Positions 1 through 12,900 of a stretch of 28,902 nucleotides of DNA are shown piece after piece (the first letter of the stretch is position 1; each line of letters starts with the position of its first letter). The stretch spans positions 1 to 28,902 of the forward strand of contig JAIPMN010001215.1 in NCBI GenBank assembly GCA_020650975.1, read 5' to 3'. The DNA is from Apostichopus californicus. Taxonomy: Eukaryota; Echinodermata; Holothuroidea; Aspidochirotida; Stichopodidae. Under the pieces are notes generated by a model. That model saw nothing but the letters and a program-made list of their open reading frames with translations. It had not been told where the DNA came from and made no database searches. The position numbers and the translations under genes are program-made.

Positions 1-1150
1 TAGTGCAGGTTTCAACCGCATTGTTCCTTCCCTATGGTATGTTCCCTATGGTAACTATTTTATAGTGCAGGTTTCAACCGCATTGTTCCTTCCCTATGGT
101 ATGTTCCCTGTGGCAACTATTATTTAGTGCAGGTTTCAACCGCATTGTTCCTTCCCTATGGTATGTTTCCTATGGTAACTATTTTATAGTGCAGGTTTCA
201 ACCGCATTGTTCCTTCCCTATGGTATGTTCCCTATGGTAACTATTTTTTAGTGCAGGTTTCAACTGCATTGTTTCTTCCCTATGGTATGTTCCCTATGGT
301 AACTATTTTTTAGTGCAGGTTTCAACCGCATTGTTCCTTCCCTATGGTATGTTCCCTATGGTAACTATTTTATAGTGCAGGTTTCAACCGCATTGTTCCT
401 TCCCTATGGTATGTTCCCTATGGTAACTATTTTATTGTGCAGGTTTCAACCGCAATGTTCCTTCCCTATGGTATGTTCCCTATGGTAACTATTTTATTGT
501 GCAGGTTTCAACCGCAATGTTCCTTCCCTATGGTATGTTCCCTATGGTAACTATTATTTAGTGCAGGTTTCAACCGCATTGTTCCTTCCCTATGGTATGT
601 TCCCTATGGTAACTATTTTATAGTGCAGGTTTCAACTACATTGTTCCTTCCCTTTGGTATGTTCCCTATGGCAACTATTTTATAGTGCAGGTTTCAACCA
701 CATTGTTCCTTCCCTATGGTATTTTCCCTATGGTAACTATTTTATAGTGCAGGTTTCAACCGCATTGTTCCTTCCCTATGGTATGTTCCCTATGGTAACT
801 ATTTTATAGTGCAGGTTTCAACTGCATTGTTCCTTCCCTATTGTATGTTCCCTATGGTAACTATTTTATAGTGCAGGTTTCAACCTCATTGTTTCTTCCC
901 TATGGTATGTTCCCTATGGTAACTATTTTATAGTGCAGGTTTCAACTGCATTGTTCCTTCCCTATGGTATATGTTCCCTATGGCAACTATTTTATAGTGC
1001 AGGTTTCAACACCATTGTTCCTTCCCTATGGTATGTTCCCTATGGTAACTATTTTATAGTGCAAGTTTCAACCGCATTGTTCCTTCCCTATGGTATGTAC
1101 CCTATGGTAACTATTTCATAGTGCAGGTTTCAACTGCATTGTTCCTTCCC
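1..1150. repeat. Minisatellite array, period about 61 bp
   Basis: About 19 head-to-tail copies of a unit that begins GTGCAGGTTTCAAC and ends in GTAACTATTTTATA. The array already runs at base 1, so its true left end is outside the window; the last, partial copy decays at about 1150. Copies differ mainly by single substitutions (for example CCGCATTG against CTGCATTG) and by 1-3 bp in the T/A-rich junction. Each unit contains an internal pair of TTCCCTATGGTA blocks spaced about 14 bp apart, so the 61-bp unit itself arose partly by a shorter duplication. The period is not a multiple of three, so the open frame at 933-1121 is a by-product and not a gene. Confidence 0.97.
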
Positions 1151-1440
1151 TTTAATAGTGACTATTGATTCCTTGAAATGGTTTTGGAGAGATAGAGAAG
1201 TTACCTTTCAGAAAATCTATCAACGATTCTAGTTGGTTGAAATTTGATGTTGGCAAATCAGGAGTTCTTTTAGATTGCTTCAAGTAAAACATTTCATATC
1301 ACTCATTGTAGAAGATTCATAACACTATAACAATGCAATGTGTGTACATCTCCAAGGGTTTTACACTCAGCAGCTATGACTCATAGATCAAACTGATAAC
1401 TGTTACATTAAGTATGCGATTTGTGACACCTGGGATTGAT
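1151..1440. other. Unassigned AT-rich sequence
   Basis: Unique-looking sequence between the minisatellite and the satellite-family block. No splice-bounded exon or element end is visible on either strand. Confidence 0.5.
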
Positions 1441-2580
1441 CTGTAATTTTTTAGTTTTTACAAATGTTTACAAGGTTTATGTAATTTTGACCTACCTTAA
1501 CCTCAAATGATCTTGAATGAATTAGTAAACCCCATAGCAAACAATAGGCACCTTCTAAACACTAATGTGTATCTACACACCTCATATCAAGTTTATGTCA
1601 ATATATTTTTGGAATTTTCATAGTTATAAGGTTTTCAGGCTTTCACCTATATTTGGCCTCTACAAACACCTGAAGGAATTTTGTACTCACTAAGGTGGAA
1701 AGAGATTACAAATTCAAGCTTTTGCAGTTCCGGTATTTACAAGGTTTTCAGCCTTTCATCTCTGTTGACTGATATCAAATGACTTTTGACCTCCACAAAG
1801 ACAATAAGGTTCTCGAAGTCACTAAAGTGGATCCAGGATTAAGTGTGAATTTCATCCAAGCTTTACTAAGTCCTGGAGTGATCATGTTTACAAGGCATTC
1901 ACACTTCCATCTCTGGTGACCTGAATGATCTTGGTACTGCCACAGACAAACAAAAAACTCTGTACTTACTAAAGTGTAATGTTAGGAATTTCCATGGTTG
2001 GTAGATTTTCAGGTTTTGACCTCTGTTGACCTCAAATGAACCTTGACATCCACTCCACTGATATCAAATGACTTTTGACCTCCACAAAGACAATAAGGTT
2101 CTCGAAGTCACTAAAGTGGATCCAGGATTAAGTGTGAGTTTCATCCAAGCTTTACTAAGTCCTGGAGTGATCATGTTTACAAGGCATTCACACTTCCATC
2201 TCTGGTGACCTGAATGATCTTGGTACTGCCACAGACAAACAAAAAACTCTGTACTTACTAAAGTGTTATGTTAGGAATTTTCATGGTTGGTAGATTTTCA
2301 GGTTTTGACCTCTGTTGACCTCAAATGAACCTTGACATCCACTCATTCAATGGGATTATTGCATTCACATAGGAGAATCTATATTTACAATGAAGGAAGT
2401 TTAACCAAGCTATACTTGAGTTACATACTATGTTTCATGCTCATTCAAGTTATTATTAGACTTATCATGTTGTCAAGTTTTCTTAGACATCCACCACTGG
2501 TGACCTTGACCTCTACAAAAAAAACTATAGTGTTCTTGTACTTAATGATGTGGATCCACATACCATGTATGTTTTTTATC
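1440..2580 (-). repeat. Degenerate copies of the about 141-bp satellite family
   Basis: Recurrent blocks of the type GACCTCTGTTGACCTCAAATG, GTTTACAAGG and GGTTCTTGTACTCA recur in the same order as in the cleaner arrays at 6808-7376 and, inverted, at 27586-28150. The copies here are older and diverged, apart from the recent 289-bp duplication listed separately. The strand is given relative to the right-hand array, whose monomers read on plus. Confidence 0.75.
1768..2345. repeat. 289-bp tandem duplication
   Basis: The stretch at 1768-2056 is repeated at 2057-2345 with an exact offset of 289 bp and only about three substitutions (for example GTGTGAATTTC against GTGTGAGTTTC, and AAGTGTAATG against AAGTGTTATG). 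Each half is about two monomers of the surrounding satellite family, so this looks like a recent unequal-exchange product inside older repeat sequence. Confidence 0.95.
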
Positions 2581-2612
2581 TTTTACTGCGTGCTATTGTG
2601 TTTACAACCAAA

Positions 2613-2857
2613 GTATGTATGTATGTATATGTGATCTTCCCGCAAGCAGGAACTCGCGAAAGAAGCCATGGAGGCTTAAAGACTCGCAAGCTGACCGAAG
2701 CCAATCTCTCGGCACACATCCATTTAACGTCCATGTTGGGAAGTTGTTATTGAAAAACACCCTTGCCAGACGACACACATTGCTGTCGGCGGGAATCGAA
2801 CCAGGGATCTCATGACTGGGAGACGCCGGCGTTAACCACTAGGCTATACACTCCGCC
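2613..2857 (-). mobile_element. tRNA-derived SINE
   Basis: On the minus strand the element opens with a tRNA-like head carrying an A box (TAGCCTAGTGG, 2836-2846) and a consensus B box (GGTTCGATTCC, 2792-2802), the internal RNA polymerase III promoter. A non-tRNA body of about 150 bp follows, and the 3' end is a short (ATAC)n tail at 2613-2630. The tail plus the divergent cloverleaf distinguish it from a functional tRNA gene. I do not see convincing target-site duplications. I cannot name the SINE family. Confidence 0.88.
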
Positions 2858-3856
2858 GTTGTATCACACGCATGCACAGTTACTACTGTACACCATCACA
2901 TAGATTCCTTACCCATTCTGCAAAGATTTTTTCTTTTAACTGGGCTTCATAGAGATACAGACAGGTCAGGAGTATCCAGGTTCCATGGAAACTGTCATAA
3001 TTACAATGTTACTAGCTTTCAACCTGGCAATCTCCCTTACATAAAAGAAACACTAATACGGTGCCTCATTATACAACATTCTGCAGACACATTAATCACT
3101 GAGGTACTGAAATAGATTGATGACAAAGTGTGGATAAACTTAAGTCCTAACTTCTTCAAACCATTTTGCTGAAGCATCTGATCAACTACATGAAAGGAAC
3201 AACTGCTCACGTTCATTCAGTTCAAATCAATGCTGATGTTAATAACAAACCTTAAATAATTTCAAAGTTGGATATTAGCTATGAATCGTATTACTTGAGC
3301 TTTACTTTCAAACTCTTCTACAACAAATGTTATACCTTCTTTTATCCAACAGAGAAACACCTGCCACAAGGGTTAGTTTAGCCAAAACTGATGATCTTCC
3401 ATTTAATGCAAGTATTAAAGAAAATATTATGACAAAAAAGCACATGGATATCATTGATTTCAAAATAAATTTATTCATGAACATCCAGTTATGCTGCAAA
3501 ATTTTCCCAGCGTGGAAGTCCCTTGATTGCCATATTCAAAGTGTTTTATGACAACCTGACACAATGGCTTCCTCTACTTGATTTCAGGAACTGAAGCAAG
3601 AATAATGTAAGACTACTTCATATGTTATCAATTTCAAGACTGGTTTGCCAGTCACATTTACAAAGAATGAATTCTTGGAAACAAGGATTTTAGATTGACA
3701 TGTCTATTTTGTAAGTCTTACCAACTTATTTGCTGTACAGAATTCTTTTTGGAAATAAACATTTGACACATTATCACAATATAACTAATTTATGGTTTAA
3801 AAGCAATTTTATGATATATAAAGATAGAACTAGAAAATAAAGAATAGGATAGTTAC
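2858..3856. other. Gap: intron or 3' flank of the F-box/WD40 gene
   Basis: The donor at 3856 needs a downstream exon in phase 0 carrying the next WD40 repeat. I found no such exon here or further left, so this stretch is presumably intron. The short open frames at 3308-3551 on both strands show no splice context or recognisable motif. Confidence 0.55.
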
Positions 3857-3985
3857 CAGATGACCATATATCTTTTTTATACTCCTGCCACTGCGTATAT
3901 CCCATACTCTGATGCTATGATCCATTGATCCAGTGATGATCCTTCTCCGATCAAACATCAAGGTACAAACTGCATCCATATGCCC
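3857..3985 (-). CDS. F-box/WD40 gene, coding exon 12 (WD40 repeat 1)
   Basis: 129 nt, phase 0 in and out, acceptor TTATAG|GGGCAT and donor CATCTG|GTAACT. Encodes one complete WD40 repeat: GH at its start, then DAVCTLMFD, RRIITGS, DHSIRVWDI, and a second GH at its end. The exon corresponds almost exactly to one propeller blade. A propeller needs about seven, so six or so must be encoded left of the window. Confidence 0.95.
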
Positions 3986-6900
3986 CTATAATGCAAAACA
4001 TGGTTCCTACCAAGTTTAAGAATTACTTAAAGTCACAAAGAAAGGTAGAAAACTTCCTTTTGTGCAGTTGCATGTTTGTTAGTAAACATGTAAGACTTTG
4101 AAATGTTTACCCTGTAAAGCGCTTTCTATGCATGGTAAAAGACAAGGTAACAACCTGGCATGGGCATAAATAATAAAATATTTTGAATTCAGTTTATGTT
4201 AGATACATTGAATTGAGATGTTTGTTCAACTCTTGAAGTTGTTAATACTGCTGCTAGGAACAGAGTTCATCCAGATGACAATGATAATTAATAACAATGA
4301 AAAACACTCATTTTTATGCATTAGAAGGACTTATATTAATAATTAATGCCAACACCTTTTTTGAAATCCTCATATCTTGCAAAAATTTAGAACCGAGAAT
4401 TTCAGGAATTCTTTTATTTACTCAGAGCCTGTAACCCTATATTCAAACAGCAGCACTTGAACATGTTAAAGGCTACCTTGTAGGTTTTGATTAAACTTTA
4501 ATCTTACAGCACATCTTTGTTGCTTTCATTATTATTCTTTTATTCTTTTCATATAAATATTTGCATAGTTTTACTGGAATAAATTAAATGAAACCAAAAC
4601 AATATTAGAATATTGAAGAACTGACAAGATGCTAAGCTGTATCAAAAAGACAACTAATGTGTGAAATGCTCTAAGTACTCCAAACCCATGCTTTGGTTTG
4701 TCCCTTACCCTGCACAGTACAACAAATATGTGACTACTTACAAATAAATAGCTGAACCGTTACCTGTAATCGGCGTACCCTCTTTATTGGCTTAATACCG
4801 TCAATTCTTTTTGGTAAAGTAACTGAAGACTCCTGCACCCTTCTCGATGAGCCTGCACTCTGGTTAAGAAAATATTATAGTGATGATGCAATCTTGTTCC
4901 CAGACAATTGATAACAGAAGGTTTGCACCAATCTTAGATGCACCCATTTACTTTAAACAGAGTAGTAGTGCAATAGATTAACTAAACGACTGGCATATAT
5001 TCTATACTCATTCAGGTCACTTGTATATATATTCCATAAGATACACCTACCCAGAGGTCACCTATGTCATATCAGATATACCCGAACCACCAAATAGGAC
5101 AGAAGTATATTCTCACTCACGCGTATTGAATGTGTCTTAATATTTTGTCTCACCCTGTACTGAAGCGGGATCCCGACAAAAAGTGGCGACAAGGATTATT
5201 TTCTAAAGGAAATATTTCTCTTCGACTTCTACATCTTTTCTTCTTTCTTATGGCTTTATTTGGGAAGCTAGATGAGTTTCGAGAAGGAAGGGAGTAACAG
5301 ATCCAATATGTTGAGTACCTTACCATTGAGTACATTGAGCATTTCTTCGCAGCTAACAATATTGCGGACGAAACAAAGAAACGTTCCATTTTTCTAAGTA
5401 TTTGGGACCCGATTCCTATAAATTGCTACGGAACTTAGTTTCCCCGGAGAAACCAGGTGAAAAACATTCATAGAGTTGGTTGAAATTATGACCAAACACC
5501 AAAGCCCCGTCCCATCTGAGACAGTTCAGCGTTGTAAGTTCAACAGCCGATTCCGAAAATCCGGTGAGTCAATCCCTACCTTCGTTTCTGAACTTAAGTC
5601 GTTAATTAGATGTAAATTCTCAGACTCCTTAAATGGGTGAAAGTTTGGCCTTGCCCCTCACACCAGGGGGGCTGGCTATATGCTTGCTACTATGAAACAG
5701 TGAATTCAAAGAGTAGTAGAAGCAGTAATATGCTTCAAATGACCAAGGAGTAAACAGTTTGAGTCTTATTCAGGTTTTGTGCAGCTCCCAAGTTATAACT
5801 TTTGATAAATCGGTAAAATGACTGTCTCTCATAATTGCATCTTTAAACCAGAGTGGTTACTTGCCTTGACAGATTATGCAGAACAAGCTTTCAACTAGTT
5901 TACTTATTCTGGTATATTATATAAATATGTCTTTGTAGCACAATATATCACAGGAACTGCTACTTGGGAACTAACTCTTCAAAATTCTTCAAAATCATAT
6001 TTAGGAGAAGGTGTATGAACACAAAACTGTCAACAAGATCATTATAATTTGACCCAATTGTTCTAGAAAAGAACCAGTTTGCTCCCTAGAGATCATAGCA
6101 GTTTTATAAATTTTGTCAGAACTGGCTAACACATGAAGTCTGCCACCAGATTGGACTCCCATTTCTACCAGTTAGAAATGTTGTGACAATTTCTGACACT
6201 ACATCTATAGATGATCAGAGAATGGTTGACCAGTTGTTAAGGTCAAGTGGTGAAAATTTATAAACTGATTTCAGCTTACTGTCTGTATTTATTGGTCAGA
6301 AGGAAATCACTTTTCAATGGTACTTTGCAGATAATCTTTGACCACTTGGTTAGCTGAAATTAGCAATGATATATTACAGCTCTTATGTACAGTAGTATAT
6401 GGTATGGTGAGAGGTTAGTACTACTGAAAGTATGGTTTGAAATACTATTGAAAGTTGATATTTGCAAATACAATTAAGTCTAGATTCCATATACATGTTA
6501 TTTAGTATTTATTATACACTGTTTTGTCCTTTCACATACTGGAGGGCTGAAACCAAGACAGATCATTATCTCATCATTATCTGAGGATGTCCCTAAGTCA
6601 GAAGAAAGTTTGTGTCATATTTAGGAAACTTTGAATGATCTTCTATGCATTTTTTGCCCACTGCCAAGTGATAAAAGTTGCCAACACCAACATTAGGTGC
6701 GGCACACATGATGAGGATGAATTTCCAATTGTTTAAAATATTAAACACTGTGAACCCTTATAACCTTGGTGTAAAATATAACTATCAATATTCCCTTTTT
6801 GAGGTATCATGTTTACAATGTTTTCAGGTTTCATCTCTGTTGACTTCATATGACATTTGACCTGCATAAAAATATGTAGACATTTTGCCCATCATAAGGG

Positions 6901-9900
6901 TAATCTTCCATACACATATAAACCTTGACAAAATTTTGGTCTTTGAGAGATACATATGGTTTTCACATTTTGGCAACTGCAGACCTTAAATAACCTTTGA
7001 CCTTCACCAAAAACATTAGGGGTCTTGTACTCATCATAGGGAAGCCATACGTCAAATACGAGATCTTGTGAAGTTTTCTATCTTGAGATATTGTGCCTAC
7101 AAGGTTTTCAGGGTTTGACCTCTAATGACCTTAAACGACCTTGAGGTACACCTTACACTATATTAGCCAATCATACTTTGAATACATGAGCTTCATTGTT
7201 GTTCAGGTTCTGGAGATACAGCATTTTTGAGATTTTCACATTTTGCCCTCTGCTGACCCCACATGTCCTTTGACCTCCGCTCAAAACAATAGGGTTCTTG
7301 TGCTAATTATGGGGAAGCCACATGCCAAATATGAGGGCTGCAGATGTTACCTACCTTGAGATATCGTGTTTACAAGCTAGGACATCACATACACACCCGC
7401 ACGTGTACACACGCAAACTAGACTGTATAGACTGCGTAGGCAGGCAAGTAACCAAACACAAGGAACTATGTAGCTGTTAATTGAATATGAAGCTTTGTTT
7501 ACAAGTACCAGGCTTAGATTAAAATAAAACCAACCTTGAAATCAATACTTAACACCACAGAATAACACTGACAAGTGCGATTAAAGTTGCCTGAAAAATA
7601 TGGAAAGTCTTATCCTTGCAATCACCTACCAAGAGATCCTGGGCTTGCCCAGGGTCTGGTCTAACATCAAGGGCAAAATCAGCTCTTTTGCTCATGTCCT
7701 GCCTTCTCATTGCTCTTCTACCCACAGCTCCCCGCCCTTCTTCTTTAGAGCTGAGGGAAAGAGAACATCAAAACCTACATTAGCATCAACAGAGTCAATT
7801 GTAATTGTCAAATCCTACATACAAACTCACAAGCTTTGCACAGTCCTACTTTGGACCAAATTAATGATAGACTTTAAGCTACTTATTAAAGTGATACAAT
7901 CATAGAATAATTAGATGTTTGCAAAACGAGTATGAAATTTGATTATTTCAGTTGCAGTAAAGATTTGGACGAACCAAAGCATACCAGCTTTCAGGCTAAA
8001 ACATTACTTAGAAGTTCCTGTATTTACAATAAATTGGTTGAAAGAATGAACTGCTTTATACTTCAGACAGTTGTAACTCCAAAAATGAGAGATGAAAGTA
8101 AATAGGAGAGGGGTTGGGGGGGGGGGGGACTGGTACATTGTTTTACGAAAGAATACATCTACAACTTTGCATAATGCAACTGAAAATGCTCCATTTATAC
8201 TCCAACTACTATTGCGAAGTATGGTAAAGGATGCACCATCCACTGCTGACCATTTTACAGATACATATTTTTTTATGAGAATTCTCTGTACATAGTTAAA
8301 ACCAAAACGAAATTTACTGTGATTGCAAATTTTGAGAATTTCTTTTGAGTTCCTAGTGAGAAATATTCATGAGGAGCATGAAATTTGGTCCAATTAACTG
8401 CTGAAGCAACATACCATGTATACATAACAACCACTACTTTTTCATAGGAAGTAACGTATTGTACTTCAATGGTATAAGATTATGGTCACTACTCCAAATA
8501 TGTCACATGTACTGTTCATCAAATTGATCAGAACTGATCATTTAAACGACGATGTTATAACACTTCAATCAATGCATGACAGAGTATTATAGCATATAAA
8601 AGTCAATTCTCTTAATCACAAAACTGGTGTTGTTTTCATTAAATCGCAACCATGGAAATATGCAAGTTAGCCTTTTTAGCTAAATTCAACATGAACAAAC
8701 TATGTCAACTATGGTTGATTTAACAGCATTCAGTCCATGTGAACAATTAGGATATTTTAATCAATACTTGTGATTTGATTTATTATGAAAAATTGAGGGG
8801 ATAGGGTTTGGGAAAAGGAAGAGGGGATGGAGAGGAGGTAACAGGTCTTTCTTATCTGATAATATACCCTTCATCTTGAGGAGTCCCTGCCTCATTTTCA
8901 TCTTCACCTTTACCAGTGATAGCATCTATCTGACTCTGTGTGGTCGCCATGAAAGTGACTGGGAGCTCAACTAATGAATGAAAAAATGCACTTTACTCTA
9001 TTAGACTATATCATTATTACTAACATACTACTACTACATACTACTACATAATATTTGACTAACTTTAAGCTATGCTAAAGTCTGGCTACATGTTAATTTT
9101 CGAGAAATTTATTCAAATTGCTGAATACTTAGTTGGTTCATTCTCGACAGCTTGAAAATCTGTGATAAACAAATCACCTGAACTTTCAATACCCAACCAC
9201 TAAAGTCATGAGTTCAATTTTAAGATGACTCCTACATTATAATTACTTGTAAATGTTATCCACATGAGTTAAAAGCTTGATTAACTTGTGGCATGAAGGC
9301 CAAGCACTACTTCTACTAAATATTTACAATGTTTCCAAGTCTCCACACACGACAGCTCAGAGCTTCAACTAATCAGACTAGACCACATGGTTAACATAGT
9401 CCTTGTTACATTTAAGAATGTTGTTCGCTATACACATATAACGGCAAAATCGATGTCGCCAGCTGCTGACGGATGGCAACTAAAAGTTGGTAGGAAGTTT
9501 AGAAGGATGCCAGTCAAATAAATTATACTTGTTGGGAGGAAGTGAGAAGCATTCTATGGCAATCACATAAGATAAATATAGATGAAAGACTGGTTGATAT
9601 TCCAAAAATTCAACTTTAGGGTAAGCATTAATCTGCTTTGGTACAGGTAGCACATTTATAGTTGTGTTATCTATAAACGTAAAGAGATCTAATAACCCAC
9701 CCAGCAGGTAGCACATTTATAGTTGTGAAATCTATAAACATAAAGAGATCTAATAACCCACCAACACCACTGGCTGTTCTCTCTGCTTTCTGTTCATCTT
9801 GAGGTGGAGGACTGTCTGAACTGGATGAGTCTGGAGTGAAAGCAAAGTACACAAACCAAAACTTGGATCAAATTTTACAGACTGTCTCAGTTATTAATTT

Positions 9901-12900
9901 ATGGAAAAACAGCCGGCTATATTACTTGATAATGCTTCATATGAACTGTTAGCTCAAAAATGCTTACAGTACTATTATTGCAAATTTTGCAGAGCAGACA
10001 ACAACTGATCTTTTCCAGGATAAGAATTTTAGAAACAAGCAGGGACAAATCTGGCAAGTATTTTATGTTCACATTCATAGACACTATACTAAAGTAATAG
10101 AGAAAGCTCTAGAATCCAGCTTCCCAAACATTTTTTTTGATGAATCATGTTGTGATTTTCCTAGACTATTCATGACTCATATATTTTTAAAGCCTAAAAT
10201 CACCCAATAGATACTGTCTGTTGATTGATGAGTACACTGTACAGTGATTGGTTTGAATGCAGTTGATCGCACATTGACTGAGAGATAAACAACAGCACAT
10301 ACACATTTATCAAAACTTTGTATACAATTATAATGTGCAATGCAAAGGAAGTTGACTGTCAGATTCTATTTGAACCATTCAGTGATTTCCCCGACTCAAC
10401 CAACAACCCACTGTAAAAGCATGGCAATCATGTTTCAGTGGCAACCCATAGTTTAGAAGTGTGGCTCAAATCACTATTAGCTGCTAATATTTTCACAAGG
10501 AAGAAGCTGGACTTGGTGCTACTTAAAACAAATAGTATTTGAGTGTTCTTCAAGGCTTGACAAGGTTTCAACCTCTATATAAGTACGAAAAAACTTCAAA
10601 GGGAAATTTATTGAGTAAAAGGAAATCTTTATGTAAACATCCTGGTGAAAGTTTTCATTCAATTCTCACTTTCCATTATCAAGAGAGAATTATGAGTTTG
10701 TTTTGTGTCAAGAGTGAACTAATAAACGAAGCAGGTGTGTTGTCATAGATCGCATATTGACAAAATGTGTTTTGTTTCTCTTCCTGTTTTTCACTCATTG
10801 CTTTGAGCTTGGGTTGGGTACCATCCCAACCTTCTCTGTACAGAGATTGTAAAGTAATTAGCAAGAGCGTCTTCATATTCTGAAGCATCCACAATTAAAG
10901 GTAGACAGCTGAGTTCAAAATCTGACTTAATAAAAAATTGTAGTCGTGCATCTTACATGATATCACATAACATAAAATACAACCTTCAAAGGAAAATATC
11001 TTGAAAACGACAAGTAGGAATTGAATGAGACATTCACCAGTATCCTTAGATTACAATCCTCTTTTACATGTCTAAAATAAACATGCCTCTTAGAAATCCT
11101 TTTAAAAAACTGAAACTTAAGTATCTCATAATTTATAAGTTATACAAAAGTAAGACAAATTTTCTGACACAAATTGGAACTGTTGATATCTCTTCACTTT
11201 CAATACATCAATCATCTCAAATAAATTTCACATGTGCAATATGACTAACCTTCATCTACATCCAAACTCCTGGGTCTTATTCTTTCCAGAAACTCTTTGA
11301 CTCGATGTTCACAATAATTTCTCAATTCATCTTTAACTATAAGAAAAACAAAACATGAGGTGCATATTTTATGCACTTTTGTATGAAATATTGTCAGTAC
11401 ATGTTTTGGTTCAAACTATGATGAACTAGTAGATTTGTATTTCCATGCCTCATGGATGAGCAAAAAAGTTCCATGTATTTTCATGAATTGGATATTTCAC
11501 CAACAATTACTTTGAAGACAGGCCAGAGGTTTTCATTGGTCCACTCACTTTAGACAAATCTAACTCACAATGTTCTGGTCTTTAATACTCTTTGAGAGTC
11601 AGTTACAACAGATTCACCAAATCTATCATATGAGTCTAATACGTAATGTGAACATTTTGTGAAGCCAAGGTATTTATTTTATATCTGTGGACTGAAGTAA
11701 CAAGTACTTTAAGATGTCAATCAATGCAATGAGTTCAAAACAAGGTTGAGGGTTTGCATATTCTTCTAATCCCATCAAGGTTGCTCAGAATGTAATACAT
11801 CAACAGTAAGACACACATTTCATTAAGTTGCATTATTCCGTCTGTGTTGCATATGTAAACACTTATTTAAAGGTCTCTGGATATCAATGAACAACATTTT
11901 CCTAATCACTCTAATAGGCATAAGAAATCATGAAATTAGCTGCAACTCCCATCAAAATACATCAAAGATTGACCATTTGACCAGTCTTTTCTTAATTCTA
12001 GATTTATTTTTGAATAAACATTAGATAATTCTGCACTTTGATGATGTAACAGGAGTGACTGCCTAATTTTCGGTTCTGTTATCCCTTGTCACTGCAACCA
12101 TTGTTTCAAGGACACTGAACACAGGTTTGTGGCCTAAGGTGATTTTTGGAAATATGTTGTCTTCTTTGAAAAGAGGAAGATCACATTATTCAAAAGATAT
12201 AAGTGAGCTTGCAATTAAAGGTTAACTTATAAGGGCTAAAATAAGAAAATTTCATGGGTGTAGCACTCCACCTCATATTTTGCACATATTAAATAAGTTT
12301 CCCAGATTAATCAAAACTTTTGAATGTGTATATTCTGGAACGAAAAGAGCTTTCAGAAAATGTCAACAGCTTTGAATGAGATTATAACACACAACAAATG
12401 TACTGAATATTTGGCAAATTGACTAGGTGTCCATAGTACTTTAAGCAGTAATGGTTATTACAACTAACCTTGTGGCACCTTCTGGTGGGGTACTTTCACT
12501 TCCTTAGCATTGGTGATTACTGTAAGCATCTCACAATAGGCTGCTCTCCAGTCAATAGAATTATTTTTCATGCAATCAAGTAGCATATCATCTAAGTCGA
12601 GAATTCCCTCCATCAATCCTACAAAAGAGTAAAAACCAATGGCTTAGTGGTTCTATGCCATAATAACATGATAATTGAGATATACAGAAGGTAAAAAGAG
12701 GCAAAGTAGACAAATCACTGGTATTAAGACAAATATCAATAACATGTGAATATGATATAAGTACTAAAAAGGATCGTAATGATGGCTCTCCCACAACTCT
12801 GTGTTACAAATACTAATGTGAGCCACTATGGCAAACTATACGCCAAATATTAAAAGGCAGTTTGATTGTATTTCATAACAATCCAAATATGATGTATTTC

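Noticed and set aside
933-1121. 62-codon ORF with repeated peptide
   Set aside because: It is the minisatellite read in one frame; the 61-bp period shifts frame at every copy and the ORF ends by chance.
1-1150. CRISPR-like repeat array
   Set aside because: Units are contiguous with no unique spacers, the period is fixed, and the DNA is eukaryotic.
2780-2857. Functional tRNA gene on minus
   Set aside because: The A and B boxes are good but it is followed by a SINE body and (ATAC)n tail, and the acceptor stem is not closed.
7600-7905. 101-codon plus-strand ORF
   Set aside because: Antisense shadow of exon 10 of the F-box/WD40 gene, which fits splice sites and phase.
10679-10894. Extra exon of the F-box/WD40 gene
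   Set aside because: A charged peptide follows a CAG, but there is no donor, and exons 7 and 8 already join in phase without it.
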